A model generated the notes under the pieces. The model made no database searches, was not told the origin of the DNA, and saw nothing but the letters and a program-made list of their open reading frames with translations. A stretch of 35,373 bases of DNA from Tissierellales bacterium. GTDB taxonomy: Bacteria > Bacillota > Clostridia > Tissierellales > JAOAQY01. Position numbers and translations under genes: made by a program. This document shows positions 1 through 7,848 of the stretch, piece by piece (the stretch's first letter is position 1; the number at the start of each line of letters is the position of its first letter). The stretch lies in contig JAOAQY010000098.1 of the NCBI GenBank assembly GCA_025210965.1, positions 1-35,373 of the forward strand. The letters are read 5' to 3'.

Positions 1-98
1 TCCGTCTCTATTGGCTTAGCATAACCTATAAATCTCGACTTCTTTATTTCTATTTCATCACTAGCTTCTTCTAATACTGTTCGATACTGTGCTTCCAT
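1..98 (-). CDS. yigZ: YigZ/IMPACT family protein, N-terminal fragment
   Basis: Only the first 32 codons lie in the window; the gene continues past the left edge. The visible start reads MEAQYRTVLEEASDEIEIKK and continues SRFIGYAKPIET. This matches the typical N-terminus of the YigZ/IMPACT family, whose members begin with a tyrosine-rich stretch and a KKSRFIG(Y/H) motif. The ATG at 98-96 follows an AGAAGGA-type ribosome binding site. A second ATG at 102-100 is out of this frame. The gene lies downstream of the Nudix-like gene and hflX on the same strand, so it is probably the third gene of that operon. The molecular function of the family is not firmly established (links to translation regulation are known for IMPACT), so I claim only family membership. 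Confidence 0.8.
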   Translation of the reverse strand, partial: MEAQYRTVLEEASDEIEIKKSRFIGYAKPIET

Positions 99-130
99 GC
101 ATATCCTTCTTTCTAAAATGTCTTAATTCA

Positions 131-556
131 CTATATAATTGCTTTATCTGCTGAATTTTTATCTTTCAAACTTTCCTTCAATATTTTTCTTTCTTGAGTG
201 TAAGTCAGTTTTTCTAATGCATCTTTAACTTCATAAAATCCCGCATTTTCTCTACCCTTCACTTTCGTCAAAGTAAAACTTTCTTCTAGTGTCTTCGCTT
301 CATACCAAATAACGGTATTGCACATTGGAACTTCCCGACTTACAGAATAAAACTCATAAACACTATCTCCTATGTGTTCCTTTAGAGCTATTTCCATCTT
401 AAAATATTGCCAAAACAAATCAACATATATATTTTTACTATGCCCAAATTCATCAATTCTAACTCTTGGCAATATCCATTCAAATTTTTCATTCTGTATC
501 ATAAAAACTTTATCTTTATGAAATACTACTCCGCCTATATAATTGCGATATAGCAT
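131..556 (-). CDS. Nudix-fold protein with degenerate Nudix box
   Basis: 141 residues. The N-terminus (YIGGVVFHKDKVFMI, then WILPR at about 27-31) has the beta-strand pattern of Nudix hydrolases. The middle (YEFYSVSREVPMCNTVIWYEA) and the C-terminal FYEVKDALEKLTYTQE also resemble clostridial Nudix-type proteins as I know them. The catalytic Nudix box (GX5EX7REUXEEXGU) should follow the WxLP segment but is not recognisable: residues 32-65 contain no GX5E, and the REUXEE part is reduced to something like KEHIG. The protein is therefore probably catalytically inactive, or uses another chemistry. AGGAGG stands upstream of the ATG. The gene begins 18 bases after hflX ends and is followed by yigZ, so all three are probably co-transcribed. 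Confidence 0.65.
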   Translation of the reverse strand: MLYRNYIGGVVFHKDKVFMIQNEKFEWILPRVRIDEFGHSKNIYVDLFWQYFKMEIALKEHIGDSVYEFYSVSREVPMCNTVIWYEAKTLEESFTLTKVKGRENAGFYEVKDALEKLTYTQERKILKESLKDKNSADKAII

Positions 557-574
557 AACTGAGATGCCTCCTAT

Positions 575-1870
575 TTAATCATATTTTTCAGCCACGTACT
601 GTTGATAGCGATTATACTCTTCCTCATTTAACGTTATCTTAATCTCAATTCCGTCCTCTATATAATTAGTTTCCTGTATATCTCCTGAGTCATGAAAATA
701 AGATAACAAATCCCCTCTATCATATGGCAATATCATTCTAACACTATAATACCTATTTTTCATCCTTTTTTCAATAGTATCAAGCAATACATCTAATCCT
801 TCACCAGACTTTGCAGATAAATAAACAGCATCTGCCTCCAACCCTAACTTCAACTCTTCTATATTTTCTACCACATCAACTTTATTATAAACTACTATTT
901 GTTCTTTCTGTTCGCATCCTAATTCTTTTAGTATCTTCTCCGTTGTTGCTCTTTGAAGATCCAATTTTTCATTAGTCAAATCCATTACATGCAGTATCAA
1001 GTCTGCATAAACTACTTCTTCGAGTGTGCCTTTAAAAGCCTCAACTAAATTAGTAGGCAATTTACTAACAAATCCAACAGTATCTGTAACCAAGAAAGTT
1101 TTTCCATTATTAAGCTTTGATTTTCTAAGTGTAGTATCTAATGTCGCAAAAAGCATATCTTGAACAAACACTTCCCTACTCGCTTCAAACTCGTCATCTA
1201 ATTTAGCTAGTTGATTCATAAGTGTAGATTTTCCCGCATTTGTATATCCGACTAGCGCAACTATTGGTGCTGATGAATTAAGTCTTTGCTTCCTATTTAT
1301 CTCTCTAGTCTTTTCTATCTGCTTAAGCTGCCTTTTTATTTCTGTCACTCTCTCTAGTATATGTCTTCTATCCATTTCAAGTTTTGTCTCACCAGGACCT
1401 CTAGTACCAATTCCAGCACCCATTCTCGATAATGATACCCCTAGCCCAGTTAGTCGAGGAAGTCTGTATTGATGCTGAGCCAATTCTACCTGTAACTTAC
1501 CTTCCTTAGAAACTGCTCGTCTAGCAAATATATCAAGTATAAGCCCCGTACGGTCTATTACTTTACATTCCACTTGCGCTTCTATATTTCTAATCTGTGC
1601 CCCTGAAAGTTCATCGTTAAATACAACAGTGTCGACTTCCATATTTTTGACAAGCTCTGCTAATTCTTCAAGTTTTCCCTTTCCAATGAATGATCTTACA
1701 TCCACTCGTTCTTTCGATTGACTAAGTCTACCAACAACTTCACCATTAGCTGCTTGAGCCAATTCTTCAAGTTCATCTAGCGATATTTCTAACTCTTTTG
1801 CATCTTCACTTTTTAATGCCATTCCAACTACTATTATTCTCTCTTTTGTTTCCAATTTATTTTCACTCAT
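575..1870 (-). CDS. hflX: Ribosome-associated GTPase HflX
   Basis: 431 residues. HflX is a GTPase that binds the 50S subunit and helps split or rescue stalled ribosomes, notably under stress. An N-terminal HflX domain (about 10-160) contains FIGKGK and ends in the signature GTRGPGETKLEMDRR. A coiled-coil linker (about 165-195) follows. The G domain has G1 GYTNAGKS (208-215), G3 DTVGFVSKLP, G4 NKVD and G5 SAKSGEG. I chose the ATG at 1870 because GGAGG lies 5 bases upstream; a longer frame reaching 1888 would place the binding site inside the gene. It heads a leftward unit with the Nudix-like gene and yigZ and diverges from the penicillin-binding protein gene. Confidence 0.95.
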   Translation of the reverse strand: MSENKLETKERIIVVGMALKSEDAKELEISLDELEELAQAANGEVVGRLSQSKERVDVRSFIGKGKLEELAELVKNMEVDTVVFNDELSGAQIRNIEAQVECKVIDRTGLILDIFARRAVSKEGKLQVELAQHQYRLPRLTGLGVSLSRMGAGIGTRGPGETKLEMDRRHILERVTEIKRQLKQIEKTREINRKQRLNSSAPIVALVGYTNAGKSTLMNQLAKLDDEFEASREVFVQDMLFATLDTTLRKSKLNNGKTFLVTDTVGFVSKLPTNLVEAFKGTLEEVVYADLILHVMDLTNEKLDLQRATTEKILKELGCEQKEQIVVYNKVDVVENIEELKLGLEADAVYLSAKSGEGLDVLLDTIEKRMKNRYYSVRMILPYDRGDLLSYFHDSGDIQETNYIEDGIEIKITLNEEEYNRYQQYVAEKYD

Positions 1871-1913
1871 ATTATCCTCCATAATCACACTAAATATATT
1901 GCCACTGTTACCA

Positions 1914-1942
1914 ATTTTAATCTAATTTACACTTAGCTGTAA
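1914..1942 (-). promoter_or_regulatory. Possible hflX promoter
   Basis: On the minus strand, TTACAG (1942-1937) and TAAAAT (1919-1914) are separated by 17 bases, about 45 bases upstream of the hflX start. Both hexamers are imperfect, so this is only a plausible sigma-A promoter. Confidence 0.35.
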
Positions 1943-1973
1943 TAATTATTTAATTTATTGGTTTTTGATGTTA

Positions 1974-1982
1974 TGTTATAAT
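1974..1982 (+). promoter_or_regulatory. Extended -10 promoter for the penicillin-binding protein gene
   Basis: TGTTATAAT forms a TGn-TATAAT extended -10 element. The -35 region is poor (TTTATT at 17 bases), which the extended -10 could offset. Transcription would start near 1989, giving a leader of about 140 bases before the ATG at 2129. I see no clear riboswitch in that leader. Confidence 0.5.
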
Positions 1983-2128
1983 TTACTTGGGCATTGTGGC
2001 TATTTATATACTTTATTGTAACTTATATTTTCACATATGCCTATGCTAAAAACATATAAAATTATTTAAACATAAACAGAGCCATCATAAATATTATTGT
2101 GGTTCTAATTATTTGTCAGGAGGATTAT

Positions 2129-5100
2129 ATGTCTAATACAAAGTCTACTAAGACTAAAAAACCAAAAACCAAAAACAAATTTTTGAAAGCTTTGAAGATT
2201 ACAATCATAACATTAGTATGTATTGGAATCATAGGAGCTGCAACCGGTATAGGTATAATAATGGCTGTCATACAAGATGTGCCTGAAATAGACTATACCA
2301 AAGTCGCTACGTCACTTAATGAAAACTCTGTCATACTTGACGAAGAGGGTCAATTGATAGAAAAAATTCAAGCAGTGGAATTTAGAACTATCGTTGACAT
2401 ATCTCAAATACCAGAACAAGTTCAAAATGCATTTATAGCAATAGAAGATGAGCGTTTTAGAACTCATAATGGATTTGATTTAAAACGTATATTCGGCGCA
2501 TTATGGGCTGATATAAAAGCTCGTCAAGTCGTCCAAGGCGCTAGCACTATCACTCAGCAACTTGTAAAAAACCTTTATCTTTTCGATGAAGTAGATAAGC
2601 ATAATCTGGTAAATGATGTAAAACGTAAAATAAGAGAGGTTTATCTAGCCATTGAAATGGATAAAAATCTTTCTAAAGATCAGATTCTAAACGCATATCT
2701 AAATACAGTAAACTTAGGTCGAGGTGCCTATGGGGTACAAGCTGCTGCAGAACTTTATTTTGACAAAGATGTTTCTGAACTAACTCTAGTCGAAACTGCT
2801 ATGTTGGCCGCCGTTCCAAAAAGTCCAACGGCCTATTCTCCTTATATCCTTCTGAAACCAGAAGATGTGGAAGAAACTCATGTAGTTTTGGGTTCTGTAA
2901 ATGTACTAGGTACTAATTACACTGCTATAGTAAATAAAGAAAATATAAAAAGGCGCAAAACAGTCTTGATAACTATGCTGAACAATAAATTTATCACTAG
3001 AGAACAATATGATGAAGCTCTAGCTCAAGATCCTGCTGATATTATCAAAATCACAAAAAAGATTAATGAGAATATAGAAACATCATACTTTAATGATTAT
3101 GTAAAAGATCAAGTAACCAAGGATTTAATGAAAGAAAAAGGCTACACCAAAAAACAAGCTGGCGATTTAATTCGAAAAGGTGGACTTACAATTTATTCTA
3201 CAATGGATATCGGAATGCAAAGTAATCTAGAAGGCATATATGATCAATTTACAGATTTGATTCTAAAAGCTACTCATAAAACTAGAGCCTCAATAAAGGG
3301 AGCAGTATTAGTTAATCGTAATAATAGAATAAATAACAATATCGCAGATAGCAGAAATAAAATAATCTACTATGAACAGCCTCAATTGTATAACAAAGAT
3401 TATGAGTTAATAATAGACAAAGGAGATTATAGTATAGACGATTCTGGCAATTTAATAATTACTTCTCCTAAGGTAAATTACAGAAACTTTGATACTGCCG
3501 CTCACTATATTATAGATGGTGATAAAAATCTATTGACTTTCGCTGCTGGATATATTCAAAATCTTGAATGGAGTCCTTCTGAGAGCACTCCTAAGATAAA
3601 GATTTTGAAATCAGATCGCGAAAATAAACGAGTAATAGTTAGCAATCGATTCTTAAATTTCACTGATGATTACTACAGAATAGATCCTAATGGCAATTTA
3701 CTACTAAATCCAAAATATCTAGTTGTAAATAAAAATGGAATAGTGCAACCTCAATCTTCTACTATAATAATGGATTATAGGACTGGTAAAATAAAAGCCT
3801 TAGTCGGAGGTCGTGATATAGAAGGTCAAAAGCTTTATAACAGAGCTACATCTGCTAGACAGCCAGGCTCTTCACTAAAACCACTTAGTGTTTACTTACC
3901 TGCATTAGATAGCGGATTGACTGCAGCTAGTACTATGGATGATATTCCTTACTACACAGCTTCTGGTAAACGTTGGCCTGCAAACTGGTATGGTACTAGA
4001 ACCGCAGCTAAAGATGATAATTATCGTGGAATCAACACTTTGAGAGAAGCTGTACAACAATCTATAAATGTTTCAGCAGTAAAATATCTAGAGTATATTG
4101 GAATTCCAACAAGCATTCAATATCTAGGAAAACTTCATCTTATCGATACCGAGAATCCTAGTAATGACTCTTTCATAAGTGCTAAAGAAGCTCAAGCTAA
4201 AGGCTCTGGCGTTTTCGATGAAAACTTATCTGCTTTAGCTTTAGGTGGCATGAGTCATGGTATTTCACCACTTAGAATGACAGCAGGATATGGTGCTATT
4301 GCAAACAATGGAGAATATATAGAACCTATAGCCTATACAAAAGTATTAGATAGACATGGCAAAGTTTTACTTGAAAAAACACCAACTAGCAATATAGTTA
4401 CATCACCACAAGTAGCTTATATAATGTCTGATATCCTAGAGAGTGTTATTTCAAAAGGAATCGGTACTGCCGCTGCTATTTATCCAAGAAATACTACGAT
4501 ACCCGTTGCTGGTAAAACTGGTACTACTCAAAACAAATCAGATGCTTGGTTTGTTGGCTACACTCCATATTATGTTTCAGCTACGTGGATAGGTAATGAT
4601 AGCCCAGCGATAAAATTATCTGAGGGTAGTAAACTAGCTGCTAACCTTTGGAGAATCGTAATGAAAGAAATGCATAAAGACTTACCAGCTAAAGGATTCG
4701 ACAAACCATCTGGTCTCACTACCGTTGCCGTTTGTAAAGATTCTGGCCTATTGCCAAATGAACTTTGTTCAAGAGCTATTAGTGGTTCTACCGTATACAA
4801 TGAAATTTTCATAAAAGGCACTGAACCAAAGGAAAAATGCAATATACATGTAGAAGTTCCTATAGATACCACTACAAATAAATTAGCTACACTGATGACA
4901 CCAATGGAATTTATTGAGAAAAAGGTAGTTATAAAAAGAGAGCCTCCATATAATCCAGATGATCATAATGGATTTATGCCTAGAGATTATCAATATTCAT
5001 ATGACGCTTTTGTGCCAGATGATGGAGTACTTCTTCCTAATGACGAAGTTATTGATCCAAATACAATGCCTGTAACTCCAGGAACTGATAATTCCTTAAT

Positions 5101-5185
5101 GCCTGATGAAGCACCTTCTGGCCCTAGTGAACCTCCTGCATGGTTGTTTGGACCAAGTGATGATGCTTCAAGCTCTGATGAATAA
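2129..5185 (+). CDS. Class A penicillin-binding protein (PBP1A-type, bifunctional)
   Basis: 1018 residues. It is a bifunctional peptidoglycan synthase: glycosyltransferase (GT51) plus transpeptidase, anchored outside the membrane. A lysine-rich cytoplasmic tail (1-20) is followed by a membrane segment (about 23-48). GT51 motifs are EDERF (106-110, catalytic Glu) and QGASTITQQLVKN (136-148). Transpeptidase motifs are SSLK (Ser581, Lys584), SIN (645-647) and KTGT (796-799). About 150 residues between the two domains (about 385-540) form an insert that is larger than usual. After the transpeptidase domain come a four-cysteine segment (CKDSG...LC...KC region) and an acidic, proline-rich tail, with no PASTA repeats. 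The ATG at 2129 has AGGAGG upstream; an upstream GTG at 2099 would contain the binding site. A dehydrogenase gene follows after 12 bases. Confidence 0.93.
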   Translation: MSNTKSTKTKKPKTKNKFLKALKITIITLVCIGIIGAATGIGIIMAVIQDVPEIDYTKVATSLNENSVILDEEGQLIEKIQAVEFRTIVDISQIPEQVQNAFIAIEDERFRTHNGFDLKRIFGALWADIKARQVVQGASTITQQLVKNLYLFDEVDKHNLVNDVKRKIREVYLAIEMDKNLSKDQILNAYLNTVNLGRGAYGVQAAAELYFDKDVSELTLVETAMLAAVPKSPTAYSPYILLKPEDVEETHVVLGSVNVLGTNYTAIVNKENIKRRKTVLITMLNNKFITREQYDEALAQDPADIIKITKKINENIETSYFNDYVKDQVTKDLMKEKGYTKKQAGDLIRKGGLTIYSTMDIGMQSNLEGIYDQFTDLILKATHKTRASIKGAVLVNRNNRINNNIADSRNKIIYYEQPQLYNKDYELIIDKGDYSIDDSGNLIITSPKVNYRNFDTAAHYIIDGDKNLLTFAAGYIQNLEWSPSESTPKIKILKSDRENKRVIVSNRFLNFTDDYYRIDPNGNLLLNPKYLVVNKNGIVQPQSSTIIMDYRTGKIKALVGGRDIEGQKLYNRATSARQPGSSLKPLSVYLPALDSGLTAASTMDDIPYYTASGKRWPANWYGTRTAAKDDNYRGINTLREAVQQSINVSAVKYLEYIGIPTSIQYLGKLHLIDTENPSNDSFISAKEAQAKGSGVFDENLSALALGGMSHGISPLRMTAGYGAIANNGEYIEPIAYTKVLDRHGKVLLEKTPTSNIVTSPQVAYIMSDILESVISKGIGTAAAIYPRNTTIPVAGKTGTTQNKSDAWFVGYTPYYVSATWIGNDSPAIKLSEGSKLAANLWRIVMKEMHKDLPAKGFDKPSGLTTVAVCKDSGLLPNELCSRAISGSTVYNEIFIKGTEPKEKCNIHVEVPIDTTTNKLATLMTPMEFIEKKVVIKREPPYNPDDHNGFMPRDYQYSYDAFVPDDGVLLPNDEVIDPNTMPVTPGTDNSLMPDEAPSGPSEPPAWLFGPSDDASSSDE

Positions 5186-5197
5186 GGAGGTAACTAT

Positions 5198-6142
5198 ATG
5201 AAAATTTTATTTACTTTGAAACATAAAAATCCCAACTACTTTGACAAAGTCAAAGAGTTGGGATATGAAGTACATTTTATAGATGAGAGAAATTTTACTC
5301 TAAATGATGAGGCCAAAGATTGTGACATATTGGTATGTTATGATCCATTTAATGATCTTGACTTATCATCACTTCCAAATCTAAAATGGCTACAATTATC
5401 AAGTGTAGGTATCGATCAAGCACCTTTACAATATCTTGAAAAGAATTCTATAATTCTAACGCATAATAAGGGTGGTTATAGTATCCCTATGGGTGAATGG
5501 ATTGTTCTAAAAATACTAGAGCATTTGAAAAAAACTAAAACTCTAATAGAAAATCAAAATAATCACAAATGGCATATGGATTTTTCACTCCAAGAACTTT
5601 TAGGTAAAACTGTAGGTTTTATAGGTACTGGAACTATAGCACAGGAAGCAGCAAAAAGATTGGTAGGCTTTGAAGCTAATTTGATCGGATTAAATACTAG
5701 TGGTAAAGAAACAACCTATATCAAAAACTGCTATCCACTAAAAGATAAGTCGAAATTTTTAAGTATGTGTGACTTTGTTGTACTTACATTGCCTGCTACA
5801 AATAGCACTAAGGATTTTCTATCGCTTAAAGACTTTGAGACTATGAAAGACACATCATTTTTGATAAATATATCTCGTGGTCAAAACTTAAACGAAACAG
5901 ATTTGATAAAAGCTTTAAATAGCAATATGATTTCTGGAGCTGCGTTAGATGTGTTTGTTGAAGAGCCATTACCTGAATCAAGTCCTCTTTGGGATATGGA
6001 GTCGGTATTTATAAGTTCTCATAATAGCTGGATTTCAAATCAAATATTTGATCGAAGATTTGATTTAGTTTATGAAAATTTGAAAAGATACGCATCAAAA
6101 GAGAAATTACTTCATGTAATTGATTTCAAAAAAGGATATTAA
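5198..6142 (+). CDS. D-isomer-specific 2-hydroxyacid dehydrogenase family protein
   Basis: 314 residues. It is an NAD(P)-dependent oxidoreductase expected to interconvert a 2-oxoacid and a D-2-hydroxyacid in the cytoplasm. The nucleotide-binding loop is GTGTIA (143-148) within GKTVGFIGTGTIAQEAAKRL. The family's catalytic residues are visible: Arg227 (ISRGQ), a Glu at 255-256 (DVFVEEPLP) and His275 (SSHNSW). It is close in layout to phosphoglycerate dehydrogenase-like and glyoxylate/hydroxypyruvate reductase-like proteins, but lacks an ACT domain, so serA is unlikely; the substrate cannot be read from the sequence. GGAGG lies 8 bases before the ATG, and the gene is 12 bases downstream of the PBP gene, so they are probably co-transcribed. 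Confidence 0.88.
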   Translation: MKILFTLKHKNPNYFDKVKELGYEVHFIDERNFTLNDEAKDCDILVCYDPFNDLDLSSLPNLKWLQLSSVGIDQAPLQYLEKNSIILTHNKGGYSIPMGEWIVLKILEHLKKTKTLIENQNNHKWHMDFSLQELLGKTVGFIGTGTIAQEAAKRLVGFEANLIGLNTSGKETTYIKNCYPLKDKSKFLSMCDFVVLTLPATNSTKDFLSLKDFETMKDTSFLINISRGQNLNETDLIKALNSNMISGAALDVFVEEPLPESSPLWDMESVFISSHNSWISNQIFDRRFDLVYENLKRYASKEKLLHVIDFKKGY

Positions 6143-6143
6143 T

Positions 6144-6178
6144 AAAAAAACTCAAGGAAAAATCCTTGAGTTTTTTTT
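6144..6178. terminator. Bidirectional intrinsic terminator
   Basis: Arms CTCAAGGA (6151-6158) and TCCTTGAG (6163-6170) are flanked by seven A residues on one side and eight T residues on the other. It sits between the convergent dehydrogenase and response-regulator genes, overlaps the latter's stop codon by two bases, and can end transcription in both directions. Confidence 0.9.
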
Positions 6179-7352
6179 AAATTTTTATTTCAAAATGCTC
6201 TATAAAGTTTTCCAATTCATTCTTGTCTATCTCCAAATACTCAAAAACATCTTCTACTAGTTTGTTTTTCAAACATTCATGTCCCAACTTCTTCCATGAA
6301 TAATAATTAGCTAAATGAATTACAGAAACTAACTCTTTATTTATTATATTTTCACCAGTAGGATTATGATGAAATAATGTAGCCTCTACAATTGGAAATG
6401 GAAGCTCCCACCAATTAAGCAGATATCCCCCTATTTCTTGATGAGAAACGCCTAGAACTTCTTTTTCTGCCTCCCATGTATCCATATCATCAGAATCTTT
6501 TACCTTAGCTCTAGCGGCGTTTTTTTCATCACTAAAGTGCTCATAAATAACTACCTTACCAATATCATGTAATAACCCTGCACTTGCAAACGTACTTGGC
6601 ATTTTTTTATTGATAAACTCACTATATATGATATTAGCATAAGCATTCGTAAGACTAGCATGCTTCCAAAGCATTTCCTTCTCTTCTTTACCAGTCTTTA
6701 ATTCTTTAAATACACTATTCGTAAGAACTATGTTTTTGACACTTGTAAGTCCAATATAAATGATGGCTTGCTTTATAGAACCTGTTTTAGTACCGTAAAA
6801 AGCTGAATTCGCAACTCTAAGTATTCTAGATGAAATAGCAGGATCTTTCTCAATCTTCGTTGAAATTTCATCTATATCTGCCCCACTTTCAATTAATACA
6901 GCTATCTCTTGATAAAGGTTAGGAACTGTTGGCAAATCATTTATATTATTTATAAGTCTCAATAAATTCTTATCTTTAAGTATAGATTCTTGCTCAAAAA
7001 TCTTGTCAATTACAGTCTTTAATTCATCATTATTCCACGGTTTAAACAAATAAAGTTTGACTATATTATCCTCTAGTGCTTTATAAATCTTTATATTGTC
7101 AGTATATCCACTTAGCGCTACTCTAAGTGTAAGAGGATACTTTTCCTTAACCTTTCTAAGTAACTCATATCCATCCATTATTGGCATACGTATATCTGTA
7201 ATCAATAAGTCTATAGCATGATCTTCTAGTATTTGTAATGCCATCTCTCCGCTTTCAGCATAATAAGTTTCATAATCACTTCTAATAAATAGTCGCTTAA
7301 GCGCTCTCAAAATTTGTTTTTCATCATCTACAAATAAAATGCTCTTCGTCAT
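6177..7352 (-). CDS. Response regulator with HDOD output domain
   Basis: 391 residues. The N-terminal receiver domain (about 1-120) has the acidic pair Asp9/Asp10, phosphoacceptor Asp53 (LLITDIRMPIMDG), Ser81 and Lys104 (LFKPW). A short helical linker leads to an HDOD domain (about 138-345), starting LPTVPNLYQEI and including ANSAFYG, LLHDIGKVV (His262-Asp263) and a conserved SHQEIGGYLLNWW helix. HDOD proteins are usually signalling or scaffold modules; no DNA-binding or cyclase domain is present, so the output is probably protein-protein. I chose the ATG at 7352 because GGAGG lies just upstream; an ATG 12 bases earlier would include that site. No histidine kinase gene is adjacent, so its partner is unknown. 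Confidence 0.9.
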   Translation of the reverse strand: MTKSILFVDDEKQILRALKRLFIRSDYETYYAESGEMALQILEDHAIDLLITDIRMPIMDGYELLRKVKEKYPLTLRVALSGYTDNIKIYKALEDNIVKLYLFKPWNNDELKTVIDKIFEQESILKDKNLLRLINNINDLPTVPNLYQEIAVLIESGADIDEISTKIEKDPAISSRILRVANSAFYGTKTGSIKQAIIYIGLTSVKNIVLTNSVFKELKTGKEEKEMLWKHASLTNAYANIIYSEFINKKMPSTFASAGLLHDIGKVVIYEHFSDEKNAARAKVKDSDDMDTWEAEKEVLGVSHQEIGGYLLNWWELPFPIVEATLFHHNPTGENIINKELVSVIHLANYYSWKKLGHECLKNKLVEDVFEYLEIDKNELENFIEHFEIKI

Positions 7353-7470
7353 GTCGTCCTCCATTTTTAAGTTTAATATTCCTAAGAACCTAGCATCTCC
7401 TATATTTTATATACCTCTATTATAAACCATTAAACAAAAAAACTTAAGAGTCAAAAAAAATCTACTAATT

Positions 7471-7500
7471 TTGTTTTAATCATCATCTCTCGGGTATAAT
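7471..7500 (+). promoter_or_regulatory. Promoter of the candidate structured RNA
   Basis: TTGTTT (7471-7476) and a perfect TATAAT (7495-7500) are 18 bases apart. Transcription would begin near 7507 on the plus strand. No protein gene lies downstream on this strand before ppdK, which is opposite. Confidence 0.7.
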
Positions 7501-7506
7501 ATAATT

Positions 7507-7763
7507 ACATTAGATTTTCCTCTTTTAAAGAGGTTAATTTATAGAGGTGATTCCGGGGACTAAATAACGAGATTATTATCTTGTGATAGTTTACAAGCTA
7601 AAGTAGTACCATAGGTTACTATATTACTTTAATTAAGTTACTTTAGGAGGTATGTACTATCGAGGAAAAACACCAGTACTTTAAAATTAAATATATAAAT
7701 TCTAATAGTGCTTGGTTTCACTGAGACTCGATCAAAGGGTAAATTGCTTTGGTCGAGTTTTTT
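7507..7763 (+). ncRNA. Candidate stand-alone structured non-coding RNA
   Basis: About 257 bases bounded by a good promoter and an intrinsic terminator in a 480-base gap with no convincing protein frame. ATTAGATTT at 7509-7517 can pair with AAAtTCTAAT at 7697-7706 (one bulge), closing the 5' end against the 3' end. Inside are a CCTCT/AGAGG hairpin (7519-7533), a CTTGT/ACAAG hairpin (7581-7598), TAGTAC (7605-7610) that can pair with GTACTA (7654-7659), and an AGTG/CACT hairpin just before the terminator. I do not recognise riboswitch, tmRNA, SRP RNA or T-box signatures. A 6S-like or raiA-like RNA is possible, but I cannot assign it. The RNA limits are inferred. Confidence 0.55.
7725..7763 (+). 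terminator. Intrinsic terminator of the candidate RNA
   Basis: GACTCGATCAAAG (7725-7737) pairs with CTTTGGTCGAGTT (7747-7759) using one G-T pair plus a terminal wobble, with a nine-base loop, followed by a run of T. The 5' arm could also pair six bases (ATCGAG) with 7660-7665. Confidence 0.88.
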
Positions 7764-7799
7764 GTGCTTTAAATGCCCTGCTCTCATAGAAAATTATTT

Positions 7800-7830
7800 A
7801 AAAAAAGCGCACTGGATATCCAGTGCGCTT
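7800..7830 (-). terminator. Intrinsic terminator of ppdK
   Basis: A perfect inverted repeat with 11-base arms (AAGCGCACTGG) around ATAT spans 7805-7830. On the minus strand it is followed by a T run, 18 bases beyond the ppdK stop codon. Confidence 0.92.
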
Positions 7831-7848
7831 CTAATATATTAATCGCTA

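Noticed and set aside
4570-4872. 100-codon open frame on the minus strand inside the PBP gene
   Set aside because: It lies wholly within a well-supported gene on the other strand and has no ribosome binding site or family likeness.
7652-7684. Possible 10-residue leader peptide (ATG TAC ... TAA) with AGGAGG in the candidate RNA
   Set aside because: AGGAGG ends only one base before the ATG, too close for initiation, and the product has no recognisable leader-peptide pattern.
7507-7763. Known riboswitch or 6S RNA assignment for the candidate RNA
   Set aside because: I compared it by eye with common riboswitch cores, tmRNA, SRP RNA and T-box motifs and found no convincing match; naming a family would be a guess.
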